From positions 62,001-126,000 of the forward strand of contig SPDT01000015.1 of assembly GCA_008477525.1 (NCBI GenBank): a stretch of 64,000 nucleotides of DNA, written 5' to 3'. A program made the position numbers and the translations under genes. This stretch comes from Hypomyces perniciosus (taxonomy: Eukaryota; Ascomycota; Sordariomycetes; Hypocreales; Hypocreaceae). The notes beneath the pieces were generated by a model. It saw only the letters and a program-made list of their open reading frames with translations, had not been told where the DNA came from and did no database searches. This document shows, one piece after another, positions 38,295 through 52,749 of the stretch (position 1 is the stretch's first letter; each line of letters starts with the position of its first letter).

Positions 38295-39390
38295 TCTTGT
38301 GTCAAGAATGCGCTTGAAAAGAAGGGTTAAGGCGCTCGTTCACGAATTCACAGCAAGAAATGGGTGGACTCTTCAGTTTATAAGTAAGAGCAAGAAGACA
38401 AGGAATGTAACACGATTCAGCCCCCGAATCGGTCGATCTGAAAATTTAGTTCATATATTATAAGTTATCACGCATGCGAAGTAAGTTTCTCCGTTTTTAT
38501 AACCAACCCCATGCATGTCTCTAGCTACACTGTGTTCTAAGTACATAGGAAATTATCTTACGTCTGTGATATAATTATAATATCAAGATTCTTTATATAA
38601 ACACCGATGCCAACTTGAATTCAATGCCGCCATGGTGCAGTAGACTTCACCGAAGATGACGCATCTTGCACTCTTTTACTTAATCGGCCGCACGCAAACA
38701 AAACACATTAAACAATAGTCACATAGTACTTGCCATCCGGCAATTCCGGAGTCCGCTGACCTCGCCGTACTATCAATGGCAAATTCAAGGTTTGCGGCTG
38801 ACGTTGTCCGAAACTAACTCTTATAAACTAGGATGGTAGCTAGTGGTATTGGAGGCCGTTTTCAGTCAACCTTTCCGAGCGGCCCGAGCCATCCATCGAC
38901 TGCGGGATCAATGTCTCATTAAGGTTTGCCATGTGAAGGGGTCTGTCGACTAAGGGTCATGAACCATAAACTGTAAGGCTACAGTACCCTGTAACGTTAA
39001 TGCCGTCACTATAAGCATTATAAGATAACGATAAGATATAGTCAATAGGTATATATTATTTGAGTCAACGTCCTTACCTCGTTAATATTATTTCCTGGAT
39101 TATTATATAAAGGGTTAAGTGAGTCCTTAGGTAATATAAACGTGAGTTTAGTATATAAGGTTATATACTTAATAGTATCACTATAGTTATAGTCCCTGGA
39201 TATCCTAACATTATTGTTAATATTATATCAAGGTTTAGTATATAAAGGGGTTTGCTATATTTTATTATTTTATTACTATTTACAATTACTTTACATTTAA
39301 GTATAAAAGCTATATCTAGGCACTAGGTTAGGAAAAGCCAGGAAAATAAGTTTTATTTGCTACATTTTGCTAGATAAAGGAAAGTTTTAT
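38295..39390. other. Ppo upstream region, no gene seen
   Basis: Near-normal composition to about 39000, then increasingly AT-rich. No open frame with support; short frames here are chance. It holds a CCG-N7-CGG palindromic site (38737-38749) and other CGG/CCG triplets around 38750-38900, possible zinc-cluster regulator sites. This is the likely promoter of the oxygenase. Confidence 0.5.
38377..38382 (-). promoter_or_regulatory. TATA-like box of the Ppo gene
   Basis: TATAAA on the minus strand, 83-88 bp upstream of the ATG at 38294, within a non-repetitive leader. Position fits a fungal TATA element; assignment is by sequence only. Confidence 0.4.
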
Positions 39391-40528
39391 ATATATTCTT
39401 AATCTATATCTTATAAAGGGGGGCTATATAGGTTCACCTCCTTTACTAGCTTTTAGAAAGCCTTGCCTCCTTTAGGTCCTAGTAGGTATATAATAGGTCT
39501 CTTGCCTTTAAGTGTTTCGGGGAGGAAGCTCTTTATTATATATTATTTAGTGAAGTGCCCTGGTTCCTTAAGGGAACTGTATCTATAGTAGGATTATATA
39601 TTATAGCTAAACTGGTTATAGTAGCTTTAAAGTCCCTATAATTAAACCTCTTTACTAGCAGCCTATATAGAATAAATTAATAGACTTTTAGTTTTAAAGG
39701 ATTTATTAATACTTTTAGGTTTTATAATTAATGGCTTTCTAGGGTATTAGCCTTTTAGTATTTTTTTAAAAGTAACTTTTTTTACTTTTATTTAGTATTT
39801 AATATATATTAAAGTGCTTTAGTTGTTTTAAAAAAAAGGCTAAAAGCTATACCTTTCTTTACTAGTTTATCTACTATTTTATTACCTTACATATACTTAC
39901 AGCTTAATACTTAAAAAATAAATGCTTTGTAAAGGTATATCTCTTTAATTATATATTAAAACTATATAAATCTTTCTTATAATAAAGTTAAGGTTTTACT
40001 TATAAGGCCTTTAACTATTAATATATTATTAAAAAAGATATATATTGTATTAATTTTAAGGCAATTCTTTAGAAGTCTAGCTATTATTTTAATTGCTTGA
40101 GTAGCCCCTATAACCTTTATATTATAGACCTTTATATTACCAAGTAGCCTATAATCTTTATAGACTCTAGCTTTATAATATACTACTACTCCTTATTTTA
40201 TTTTCCTATTAAGTTAATAGCTATTTTAGTAAACTGCAATTATTAACGCTACTATTAAATTTAGTTATTTAAAGTGCCTTTATATAGTTATTTTATTCCT
40301 AAGTATTTTAAAGTTTAGGCTAGCCTTAATAAAATAGGATTTATAAATAAAGAGAGTAAGTTTAATAGATTTACTAGCCAGTTTAACTATGCGTTATAAA
40401 TATATTATAGGGGCTAAATAGTTAGTCTATTAATTCTATTAGCTAGTAAAAAATAATAGTTTAAACCTATAAATTAAGTAGCCCTTTTAGTTTTACTTAG
40501 TAAATACTATATATATAGGTGGGATACT
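39391..40528 (-). mobile_element. RIP-degraded LINE fragment
   Basis: Reversed fragment related to the LINE at 16861-17930 (shared GGGGGGCTAT block and following sequence), extending further upstream in the element. Heavily C to T / G to A mutated, with no readable protein. It ends where Gyp1-C begins at 40529, so Gyp1-C probably inserted into it. Confidence 0.7.
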
Positions 40529-42577
40529 TATTATAGGCTAGGCTATATCTTCTAAAACTATAATTATACTAAATCCAGAAAATATAACTATTATTAAACT
40601 GCCTGCTTAATTAAAAAACCACCTTAGCTATAACCTTATATATATAACTATATAATATCTATATAGCTAGTATAAGGTTTCCCTCCCTTAGCTATAAATA
40701 AACAATATAAAGGTAACTTAACTATATATTTTCCATTTAGGCTATACCTAATATATATCTATAGTTCAGCTATTATTTAGCTAGTAAAAAATAAAACCTT
40801 TACTATAAAAGGAAAATAGTAAAATTTAAAGACTTATGCTTTAAAGCCAATAATATATAGTTATAAATTAAGTAAATTGTTTTGTATTTATAACAGTAAA
40901 TAACTATATTAATAAAAACACTAATGTTTATAATATTAGTAATTTAAAGGCTAAATAGCTAAAAGGATAAAATATTATTCCTATTATAACTTAAGTAAAA
41001 ACCTATATAGGCTATAACTATAAAGCCTATATAAACCTTGATAATAAAGTTTATATAAACTCTTTAAATTAAAAGGAAACTACTTTTTAACCTATCTAAA
41101 CTTTTAAAGAAATAAAGGTAATATATTATATAATCGTTAAATATATATAAAAGGTTTAAATTAATAAAAGGTTTTATAATAATAATAAGGAATAGTAATA
41201 TTGTATTAACGTTTATTTTTATACTATATTTAAGTAGGTAATTATTACTTTTTATATATTATAAGGAATTAATAATAACTATAACTGAATAGAATAAATA
41301 TAATACCTAAACTATATTTATAACAATTAAAGACTTTAAAACTAAGCTATATAAAAGCTATATACTTTTAAGAAAATAAATAAAACTTTACTTTATTTTT
41401 CTTTCTTTACTTTAACTAAAAGCGCTTTAAAGTAAACAGTAATAATTAAGTTAATTAAATTAAAAATTCTTTTTTTAAAAAAGCATTATCCTTAAAACTA
41501 TATTTCTACTTAATAATACTAAATTTATTATTTATTTACAGTAAATTGTTTACAAATACTTAAAATATTATTAACTATATTAAATAATTAAATTTAAATT
41601 AATAGAATATAAGAGCTGCTTTAATAAAGTACTTTTAATAAAAGAAATATAATAAACTTTAACTATATTAGACTTTAAAAGATTATATATAAATAGTAAA
41701 TAAAAAGGGCAATCTTTAAATAAAAGGTATTAACTATATAAAAAGCTAGTATTTGTTAAAATAACAAGGTTATACTGAACCTTATTTAAGTGCAGCTTCT
41801 AGGAAGGTGCACCCAACGCAGCAATAAGGAAACGACTAAGAGTCTAGTTGGGTTAACAATGGATGAACAATTGAATTGTAAACGATCTAATAGCTAGAAG
41901 CTATACAATATCTAGTGTATGTGCGGCTGGTGTAGAAGTGAATTGTATAAACAATAGCTTTGTCTTCTACAATAGTCCTCCGACTAGACAATAGGAATGC
42001 AGTGGCAGAATTGGGTTCGTGGCCCCGTTCCTATTTTCCGCAAAATTCATTTATATGGGAAATCGGCCAAATCGACTCACGGCCATACAAACAGGAAACC
42101 ATTTTGGTCAGATTTTTCACAATAGCCATTGTGGCCATTGTATTGAGTCTAGGGTAGGCGGGGTAGCTGGTCCTAGCTCAATTGTTATCGTTGAAGATAA
42201 CAGAAATTTCCTGACTTACACCGAAGTTCCTCCAGAACTCGGTCCTAGCGTCGGGCCTAATTCCGGGTCTAGCCAGAATAGGAAGGTTACCCAAATACAC
42301 TAAAATCCTTACTTTTTAGCCCTCCTTTTTAACAGTATTAATAGAAGTCTTTAATAAATAAGGCAAATACTATTAAATAGACTATATATTACTATTATAA
42401 AAAAAAGGGATATATTGTCTAGTTTTATAAAAAGGTAATAGAGTGTAAGTATATTAGGTTTAGATTATTAACTATAAGTTTAATAATAACTTGGATTATA
42501 ATAATTGAAAGCTAAATTATAACTTTAACTATAAATTAAAAGATTAACTTTAATATAAAGTTAAGTATTAAAGCTTA
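40529..42577 (+). mobile_element. Gyp1-C, 5' part (outermost layer of nest)
   Basis: The 5' LTR (40529-40754) and gag region align with Gyp1-A 3183-4645, then stop where the reversed Gyp2-D LTR starts at 42578. The distal half must lie beyond the window or be lost. A 580-bp solo LTR is inserted at 41754-42334. More decayed than Gyp1-B. This is layer 1 of the right-hand nest. Confidence 0.85.
41754..42334 (+). repeat. 580-bp solo LTR inserted in Gyp1-C
   Basis: Begins TGTTAAAATAAC and ends CTTTTTAACA, flanked by the exact duplication GTATT (41749-41753 and 42335-42339). 581 bp, near-normal base composition within a strongly AT-rich host. It matches the reverse complement of 24976-25555. No coding region; the internal open frames are repeat shadows. 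Confidence 0.92.
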
Positions 42578-44557
42578 TATTATAGTATAGAAAGGCAGGT
42601 TAAGGCAAATATTATTATTGTATTACAGAAAGTAAAAAAGCTTTAAGGCTTTATAGAAAGCTATACCTAGGAATATATTAGGGCCTAGTTATATAACAAG
42701 ACCTTATATAATAGGGCATTAATATAGTATTATCGTTAATACTATAATAATACCCCCCCTCTTTATAATATTATTTAGCTATAAATAGCTATATTACTTA
42801 TATAAATCGAAATTCAAGGTAATTTATGTTAATGCTTTTAATATAAAGGCAAATAAAGCAAATTATATAGTTTTTAGTGCTAATAATATATAATTTAGTT
42901 ATAGGCTTTAGTGTAATATAGTGTTTAATTACTACTTTATAGGCTTTAGTTTCTTTTTAATTATTTCATTTCTTTCCTTTTTTATAACTCTTTTTAATGT
43001 CTATTATAATAAGCCTAGCTTTTTTAAGTTTCTTTCATAAAAGTTTTATATTACTTTTCTTTAATTTTATAAATCTTTAATTAATAACTATAAAATAGTA
43101 TAGTAGCTCTATTTAATAAAGTAGTAAAATCTATTATTATTATAATAATTTAAAAGTACTTTACATTCCTATTTCTTTTATATTTTATTTATATTATTTT
43201 CCTTTACTTTCAATATTCTTTAAGTTAACTTTATTAATTATCTTTTACTTAATATATAGTAAAGTAATCATTTCAAATTATAAAAAGAGTTATATAAAAC
43301 AAAAAATATCTTTATATTTTCTAGTAAACTAATAGTATAGACTTATAAATATACTTTTATTATTACATAAAGTCCTGCCTATTTATTATTTAGCTTTTAT
43401 ATTAGCTAATTCATTTTTATATTTTATATATTAATAAAGACTTTTTATTTAATACTAAAAACTAGTAATACCTCTCTTTATATATATATATTTTCACTAT
43501 TATTTTTTAAAGCTTTAATTAAGGCCTTTAATTATATAATAATATATTGAAATTACTTGGCAATAGTATTAATATAAAATAAATTCTTTTTCTTTACTAT
43601 AAAAGGTTTAGCAGGTAACGCTATAAAGGCTTTGTTTTTAAGTAAAGGTTAAAACTATAATTAATGAAAAATAATAAAGTATTAATAGTTTTAAATACTA
43701 TATTATTGATTGTAAATTTAATTAATCAAAGCTAATAGATTTAGTTATTTTAGTAAAAGTTAATGAAGGTTTATATATATTATTTCATATTTAAATTAAT
43801 TCTTTTAATTTAATTATTAATTTCAAAATAAAAGGCTAATAACTATATTAATATAACATTTAATTACTTTAAAATTTATGATTAAAATTTTAATATACAC
43901 TCTATATTATAGTTTAAGATAATATTATTAAGTATATTATAAAAGCTGTAAATTTTATTAATATATACATTAGCTAACTCCTTTATTAATAGTAAAGTAA
44001 TACGTATAAAATAATATATTTTTGTAAAGTAATAGACTATTATTACTAAATATTCATAAATAAGATTATAATAGTAGGATTTAAGTAGTAGTATAATATA
44101 AATAATAAGGGTATTGAATTATATATAAAATAAGATTAATTATCCATTCAAAAAAGCTTTTTAATAAAGATTATAAAGCTTTATATTAATATATAGTTTC
44201 TAGGCTTTTATAAATATTTTAATATCTTATAAGATTTATAACTATTAATATATTTAACTAATAAAATTTAAAGTTTAAATTTATTTAAGTATTTAATTAA
44301 ACTATTTAAATGGTTTTTAAATAGGATTTATATATAAAGTTTATTATTAAAGGGAATAAAAAGTTACTTTTAGTAATAAATTCTATTATTTATTATTTAA
44401 TAGTTATTTATTATAATGTAAAGTTTTTTATAAAGTTATTTTAATTATTAGAAGATATTAAAGTTTTATAGTATAGTTATTATTTCTTTTAATATAGTAT
44501 TTTATTTATAGACTGCTATAATTAGGTTATTAATTAATTTTTGTTTTATAAGTATTA
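42578..44557 (-). mobile_element. Gyp2-D, 3' part, reversed (layer 2)
   Basis: The 172-bp LTR (42578-42749) is followed by the reverse complement of the polypurine tract (CCCCCCCTCTTT), so it is a 3' LTR and the element runs rightward on the minus strand. The interior matches Gyp2-B 58670 downward to about 56870, i.e. chromodomain-like tail and integrase. It is interrupted at 44557 by Cop1-C. The rest is presumably beyond 64000. Confidence 0.85.
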
Positions 44558-44643
44558 TGTTTAGTTAAGTAGGCTGGGGCCCTATTACCTGTTAGCACTA
44601 AGGCTAGCGCTAAGGAGCTTTTATTTACTTATAAAGCAGATAT
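44558..44643 (+). mobile_element. Cop1-C, first 86 bp of 5' LTR (layer 3)
   Basis: Starts TGTTTAGTTAAGTAGGC, like the Cop1-B LTRs, and breaks after GATAT where Gyp1-D inserted. The LTR resumes at 63485 after the duplicated GATAT. Both halves are colinear with the 266-bp Cop1 LTR apart from a small local insertion near 44610. Confidence 0.88.
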
Positions 44644-44868
44644 TGTAATAGGTATAGCCTACTGGAAAGCACGCAGTTAGGGCACCTCTGTATTATCTAT
44701 CTATAGCTAAAGGAAGGAAGCTTTATATTAGCTATATATGCGTTATATAGTTATGCATATAGGGTTATAGCCGAGGTAGTTTCTTAATTAGGCAAACAGT
44801 TTAGTATTCGTTATATTTCCGGATTTAGCGTAATTGTAATTCCAGGAAATATAGCCTAGCCTATAATA
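44644..44868 (-). repeat. Gyp1-D 3' LTR, reversed
   Basis: 225 bp, reading TGTAATAGG at its left and CCTATAATA at its right; a poly-C tract (polypurine complement) follows. Confidence 0.9.
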
Positions 44869-47512
44869 TTACCCCCCCCTTTTATAATGGCTCCCTCTTT
44901 AAGCGCTATTGCTTTACTAGCATATAGCTGTTAAGTGGCCTATTATTAGATTTAATTAGGCTATATTTAAATATATAGTTGTCGAGGGCTGCTATATCTT
45001 TAAGTATATATATCGGTTTTTAGGTTAGCTTTATATATCTTTTCCACTATATTAATATATTGCGGAAAGAGCTGCGACTTTATTACTTAATCCTCGCGCA
45101 AAGGACCTCTTTAACTCTTTATTTATCCTCGCTATTTATTTATATTAATAGTAGTTAAAGGTTATTTAAAATCTAGCCTGGAAAAGGGTTATTAGCTGCT
45201 CTTTTTAGCAGGTTAATATAAAATTACAGGTATATACCAGTTAATATACCTAGCTTTATTATATAAAGGCTAATAACTTTTATTACTATATATTTATAAT
45301 ATAATATATTAAGCTTTTTAAAAGGCTAAGGAGTATTATAATTGCTAAGGTATAGTTAAACTTTATCTTTTACTTTATATCTTTTAAAGGGCTTTACTAT
45401 TAGTTTGCGGAGTCTTTATAGTATTATTATATAGCAGTAAGTACTGTTTAAGTAAAGGCAATTACTTTTTTTAGTCTTTTAACTAGTTTTTTTACAGCCT
45501 TCTTTTCCTAGTCCTTTAATCTAATAGCTTCATTTTCTTTTATATATAGTTAAAGGGGTTTTATATAATAGCTATATTTAAGGAAAAAGGGGCTTATTTA
45601 AATAGCTGTATATTTATAGTTATTTAAAGGTAGTTACACTACTAGGAAAAAGTTTCTTTAATTACTTTAAGACTAGTCTATATATACTTTAAGGTATATT
45701 TAAATCTTTTAGTTACTCTTTTTTAATCTGCTATTAATTTATAAGTAATATACTATACTTAAGCGTTACTAGGTTCCTATTAGTTTATAGAAAGCTTTTT
45801 AAAAGCAGGTAGTTTAATTAAATCTTTAATCGCTAATTATAGATTAAAGTATCCTATAGAACTAATAATAGTATTAAAGGAACCTTTTTATATATACTTC
45901 TGCCTTTATATTCTCTATTACTTTAAGGGTAATATCTTTAGTAAACTAATTAATAATAACCTAAAAGTATTATATCTATATTAGTTTTATAAGTAATAGG
46001 TTAATTATAAAGTTTATAGGTAAGTCGCTGCAGATATATTAAAGAATAGGTAATAGTTTAAAGGGTCCTCGCTTATAGCTTTTTTATACTTTTCCTTTTC
46101 TGTATATACTGCAGTTATAGAGGAATTATTAGACTATACTGCTAATTTCTAGCTAAAAGAACCTGCAGGAAATAATAGCTAGGGTTCTGTTATAACCTAG
46201 CTAACTTAAACCTATAGCGTTATATTCTGCTTATATAATGCAAGTATATAGTATTTCGCCTTTTCTTTTAGTTATAGCCGATATTTAGATATAGTTTTAA
46301 AATATTAGTCTTTATTTTTTATCGATTATATATTCTAATATTTATACCGAAAGTTAATAGTCTGTAAGGAGGTAACGCTTTTTTTTCTTAACTGCAGTAT
46401 ATACTTATTAATATACTAAGTCTTTTTAAACTATCTAGTTTTATAGGTCTTATAGTTCTTTGTTTCTATTAAATATATATATTAAAGGCAGATTAGTATT
46501 ACTATCCTTAAATTACTGTATTGCTAGTATAGCTGGGATAAATTATATATAGTAGTTTAATTTGCGCTTATTACCTATATTAAGTAAAAGGTTTTATTTC
46601 CTGTAGTTTAATATATTAAGAGTAGCTACTTTATTGCCTAGCCTATATTAAATTATAAAATTTAACTAGGAAAGGAACTCTATTTAAGGTATTTATTATT
46701 TAAAGACTTTTTATATATTATAAAAAACTATAAGTTTTTATAGTTTAAAATAACTATAAAGGGGTTATAGCTATATAGCTTTGCTTTTTACTGTTTTAAA
46801 TAGTAAATTACTACTAGTATTTCTTTATTATAAATAAAATAATTATATTTAATAGGGCTTAGCTTTTATAAATAATAAACTATACTATAGTATTCTTTTC
46901 TTTTTTTTTATAAAAAGACTCTTTTTAAAGTATATTTTAAATAGTCTGCTTTAATAAAGGTATATTTTATAGGATTTTAAGCTTATAGTATAAGGGCTTT
47001 AATAAAGAGGCGTTTAAGCTTTTAAATGGCTGTTTGTTTTATACTTTTTTATTGGAAAGGGGGTTTTTTTTTAGTTAATTTTATAAACAGGTAGGCTATT
47101 TAAAAGAACTTAAGATAAATATCTAATAGTAATTAGTAAAGCTAAAGAGGTTTTAGACTTTTATTACTATTATAGGTATCTGTTATTTATTAATAGCTTA
47201 CTATTCTTTAAGGCTATAGGCAATTCCTTTACTTATATATATAATAAACTTAAAATATTTAATCTTTTTCTGTATAAATATATACTTTATAGGATCTAGG
47301 TATAGCTTTATATTAGTAAAGGTATATAAAATTTACTAAACCTTTTTTATATAGTCTTTGTATAACCTATTAGTATAGATTAAGGTATTATTAAGGTATA
47401 TAGATATAAAGTTATTTAAAAAAGGGTATAGTACCTGGTTAATATACTATTAAAATACTGCTAGTGCACTAGTAAGTTTAAATATAACTACCTGCTATTT
47501 ATATAGGCTATA

Positions 47513-47778
47513 TATTAAGTTAAGTAGGCTAGGGCCCTACTGTTTACCGGCGCTAGGGAGCTTTTATCTGCTATATAAGCAGATACAAGCTAATATATAT
47601 ACTGTATAAGCGATATATTAAACTATATAGGCGTTTATAAAGTGCCTATATACAGCTTCTTCTTTATATTAGCTATATATATATATAGCAAGGCTATTAT
47701 AGCATATTCTCTTTTATAAAATCAAGCTTTATTTCCTATCTCTTTATACTCTATATAGCTATACTACGCTCTGCCATA
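47513..47778 (+). repeat. Cop1-B 5' LTR (266 bp)
   Basis: Starts TATTAAGTTAAG and ends CTGCCATA. A TATAAGCCTAGG segment follows at the place of a primer-binding site. Confidence 0.9.
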
Positions 47779-50700
47779 ATTATAAGCCTAGGTAATAACT
47801 ATTAAAGTTACTAGAAACTTCTACTTTAATATTATATCTCTCCTTATACCCTTTACCTTTGCCTTTAAGCTACTAAAGCTATTTTCTATAATAAATAGTG
47901 TAAAAGATATTGCTTTTATAAAGCTAGAATTAATAGTCTAGTAGATTAAATAGATTACTATTCTTACCAATTATATAATTACTGCTAAGGTATAGAATAG
48001 GATTAATCTAGATCTCCCCGATCAGCTAAATAATAATTTCCCTACTCCTAAGCCACCTACTTTAGCAAAAGTAAAGGAAACCGCGATCAAAGCATTTAGT
48101 CTAAACCCCTCTTTAGCTAACATCTCTATTTACGATAATAATATACTCTAAAAGCATTAATTTTTCATTAACAGAAATACTGAGAAAAGGAAAGCTAAAG
48201 TTGTTATTTTAAAGTAGATCTAGAAGACAGTTAACTCCAGCATTTACACTTTAATCCTAGCAGACCTCCAAGCTGCAGCCCCAGCCTCTACTACTACCAG
48301 AGCACCCTATAATAACAATAAGGATTTTAATGTAAAGTTTACTATTCGCTAAATTATTAAAAAGCTTAAAGACTGACTAGCTCTTTATAAGGATATAATA
48401 TATAAGGAAGTATATTTATTCTATTAATGTATACTATATAAAGCAGAGTGTAGGAATATTAGGCTAAAAGTGTAATATACCTATTAGGCGTATATTTACG
48501 CGAGTGCAATAAAGTATAAGCTTTTAAAGGTTATAGGAACAGCTTTTTAAACAGCTTTCTTTAAAGCTATTAGAGTATACTTTACTTTAAGCTTTACTGC
48601 CTATTACTTATACCATATAGATAGCTTAATTAAGAGCAGTAAAATAAATAAAATCTTCTCCTTTAATTAACTTAAACAGCTTTTTTTAAATACTTTAAAG
48701 AATATAGAGAACTATATTTATAGCTTTTATACAATATTTAGTAACTACTATAATAATATATTAGGCAATAGTAATATACACTTAAAGCCTTTTATTAATA
48801 AAAAGTGCCTTTATAGACTTAAAAGGTATATTTAGCCTTTAAATAATTATAATAAAGTATGCGCTATACTTACTAAAAGGCCTAATAAAAAAAGGAAATA
48901 TACTTTTATACCTAAATAGGCTATAAAGATTTGCGCGCGCCTATAAGAAAATAAATAGCAGGTTACCTGTAAAAAGTTTAGTAAAAGGGGTATTAACTTT
49001 ACTGCCCTAGTATAGGGAGGAATAGCCTTAACTATTATAGCTGCTTTAATTTCCTTAGACTTAATTAATAAAGAAAATATAAGCCTTACAGTATACTTAA
49101 TAAATGTATTAATATATATTAATATATAGGATATACTTTACTGCCTCTTTTAAAGTACCCTTTTTAATATATATAATACTATTTATCTTATAAATAGCAG
49201 GAACTACCTTATTCCCAGCTCCTTTATCCTAAGTATAGAAAAGGATTATATTAAAGTAAAAGGAGCTAGCTATCCGATAATTAAAAAAGGTTATTATTTG
49301 CTAAAGGATACTCTTTATAATCTATATTAAAAAATAATATACTTTATTAAGCTTTTAAATATAGCTATAGTTAAAGGATTTTATATTAATATTATATCTT
49401 TATTAAAGCTTCAGAAAGTAAGGATTTAGCTAATAGGGTATAATAATACACTTTACACTAATATAGCCAGTTTAAACACTATTATAAGGAAGGTAAAGTA
49501 TAAGTATAATCTTTTATTTCTTTAATATAAGCCCCTATCGCTCTATATTACCCCTATCCCTAAGTATAGTATACCGAGCAGCTTAATAGCTCTTTTTTTT
49601 TTTTTAATGTAAACTATAGTATTTATATAATATTAAAAAGCAGGAGAAGATTAATATATAATCCCTTAGTACTATAATATAACTTTAAATAGCTCTAGTA
49701 TTTATAATTAAGATATTTAGGCCTAGAAGCGCTTAGAGCGCTTATAAAGAATATAAGGAATATATACATTAAGGGAACTATATATATAGAATACAAGGCT
49801 TATATTCTTATATATATAAAACAGGTTATCTCTCATAGACTATTTAATAGATAAGCATTAAAAATATTCTTTAAAGTGCACTAGGATCTTTAAAAGTATC
49901 TTACAGGCTATAATAAAGATAACTAGCTTTTAATACTTAAAGAAGAATATACTATATAGCTATATATATACCTTTTACTAAATAAAGAATAGGAAACTGT
50001 TTTTAATGCTCTTTTTAACTTTATAAATATAGTAAAAACGCAATATAATATCTCTATATATTTCTTTAAGTAAGATAATAAAACAGCTGTAATTGCAGTT
50101 AAGAGTTTATTATACTTTTAGATCGAAGCTAATATAAAGGGTATTATCTTAAAGCTTGCCCATTCCTATATATATAAACTGAATAGCGCTTTAAAATAGG
50201 CAGGTTAAGAAGTTATAAATAAATCAATTAAAATACTAAAAGTTATAAGTCTCTTAACCGATTTATAGCTTAAAAGCATAAAAGCTGCAGTATGTATTAT
50301 TAATATAAGTCCTATACGCAGCCTTAATATAATATTACCTATTAATAAATTAAAGTAATATTTCCGCGACTTTATACCCTTTCCAATAAAGGAGCCTTCT
50401 ATAAACCTATAGCTAGATTAAAGCAGGCTCTATATATACAGCTACCGCGCCTATATACTAAATAAAGACTGCAAAGCTAACTAGAAAAAAAAGAGAATTT
50501 AAAACTAAGCTTAAAGGGCTAATTAAATATTTTATTAACTATACTGCAAATAATATATATTGTATTTAATTACCCTGCCTAATAAAGGTAATTATTATAA
50601 AGAATATATAATTTAATAAAACTAGCTTTTTTAATAGCTATAAAGAGATTATAAATAAACTATCTATAGCAAAATTAAATAAACTATTTAATAAAGTTAA

Positions 50701-52577
50701 AGAAAATAAGCTAGAATTTAAACTCTTCCCTATATATATTCTTATAGTAAAGAATACCTTTATAAATAATATAAAAAAAGAAAGTATACCTTTAAAGGTA
50801 ATAAAGATATAAAATATTAAAGATAGCTTAATAAATACTTTAAATAAGCCACTAGCGCATTTAAAAGGACCTTTTAGTCTTTAGACACTAAAGGCTACCT
50901 TAAAACAGTTAATCTTTATAGATAATACTAGCGCGCTAACAGGAACCTTAGGCAATACTCTAGTAAGCGACTTACCCCTCTCTGTAAAGAAGGATATAGT
51001 GGAAGAACAGCTTTATATATTAAAAATATATAACCTAATAGAAAAAGATAATCTATTAAGGCTAAAAGCAGACTAATATATAAAAAACTCGCCTACTTTT
51101 ATAAAAGAAAAGTAGACCTTTAAAAAAATGCTAGCTAGTAATCCCTTAAACAATAAAGCAGTAGCTAATACTTATAGGAGCTTAAAACTTTAAAAGAAAT
51201 AACCTATAAAAAAGGCTAATAAATATCTCCTAATATATAAAATTAAAATATATACTGTAAGTATTACTTTTAAAAATAATAAACCTAGTATATACTTAAT
51301 AATTACTAAATTCTTTAATTTAATACTATATTAACTGCTGCCTAATTAATAAAAGGTAATAAGTAATAAATTAAAAAGCGCAGAAATAGTATTTACTGTT
51401 TTCAATATAATAATAAACTATAAATCTTCCTTTTAGAAAAGTATAGCTTTTAATAAACTAACTATTTACTAAAAGGATTTAATAAAACTATTAAAAAACT
51501 AAAAAAAGTATATAAAATATTTATTTAAAGATAGGTTTAAGTAAACTGCGTATAATAAAATTAATTCTCTGCATATAAAAAGAACCTAGTAAAAAATACT
51601 ATATTTTAAAGGCAATAATAAAGCAATTATTAATATATTAAATTTTTACTTATAAGTTTAATTAAAATAGAAATCTGAAATACTATAAAGTTTACTTTAT
51701 AGTTTATAGGGATTTATAAAAGCACTTTATTATAAAGAGTATATATATAGCTATATTAGTAGTGTGTTCTTTTTATATATTTATTACTTTTATAGTAAGA
51801 TTTAACTTTAAATTAAAGTAGTATAATATTAAAAATGCTTTTTTTAATGCTTTAAAGGATAAGAATTTAAAACCAGTTATATATAAGCTCTTTAAGGGTT
51901 TTAAGTAGCCAAATATTTATCTAAAGCTTGCGAAAGCTTTATATAGCTTAAAAGACTTATTAAAGCTGTAGTTTAATAAATTATCTTTAACCTTAAGGCA
52001 ATAAAGGTTAATTTTAAGCTTTACAGAGCCCTGTCTCTTTTATAATAAAGCTTAAAAGATCTTTATTATATTTTATATAAATAATGTCTTAATTATATAT
52101 TATTATAACAATAAAAGTCTTTATACTAAACTATTAAATACTTTAAAAGCAAAGTATAAGCTTTATAATAAAGGATATATATAGTAGTTTTTAGGGATTA
52201 AAATTACCTATAAGTATATAAAGTATAGGATATACCTTTCCTATAAGATTTATTTTAAGAAAATTGCGAAACAATTTAGGCTTAATAAAGGAATATAGCT
52301 TCCTATAATTCTAATACCTATTATAAAGCTCTAGAAAAGTATATTGCAAGCTTTAAAAGTAACTATTAAGATATATTAAAAGAAAGTGGGATTAATGGTT
52401 TATATAGCTATTATAATAAGGCCTAATATAGCTTATAGCGCCTTAGCTTTATTACAGTTTCTAACTAACCCTAGTAAAAAGTACTTTAAAGCAGTTAACC
52501 AGCTAATCCGCTATCTATATATATAGCATTTCTTAGCTTTTTAATATAAAGGGCAAGGAGAAATACAGGTTTTAACC

Positions 52578-52749
52578 TGTTACGGCACCGACTATAACGC
52601 GATATTAACGCCCTGTTACATAAGCCCTGGTTACATAACCAGGCCCTAACGCATTCCTAGCTATAGCTTTCCGTAAAGCCTTAAGGCTTTCTCGCTCTCT
52701 ACAGCACAATAACAATATTTACCCTAACCTGCCTTTTTATACTGTAATA
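52578..52749 (+). repeat. Gyp2-B 5' LTR (172 bp)
   Basis: Starts TGTTACGGCACCG and ends CTGTAATA. It differs from the 3' LTR mainly by C/T and G/A transitions in both directions. Confidence 0.93.

Noticed and set aside
38260..38463. 67-codon plus-strand frame upstream of the oxygenase
   Set aside because: Overlaps the first exon and 5' leader of the Ppo gene on the other strand. No motif.
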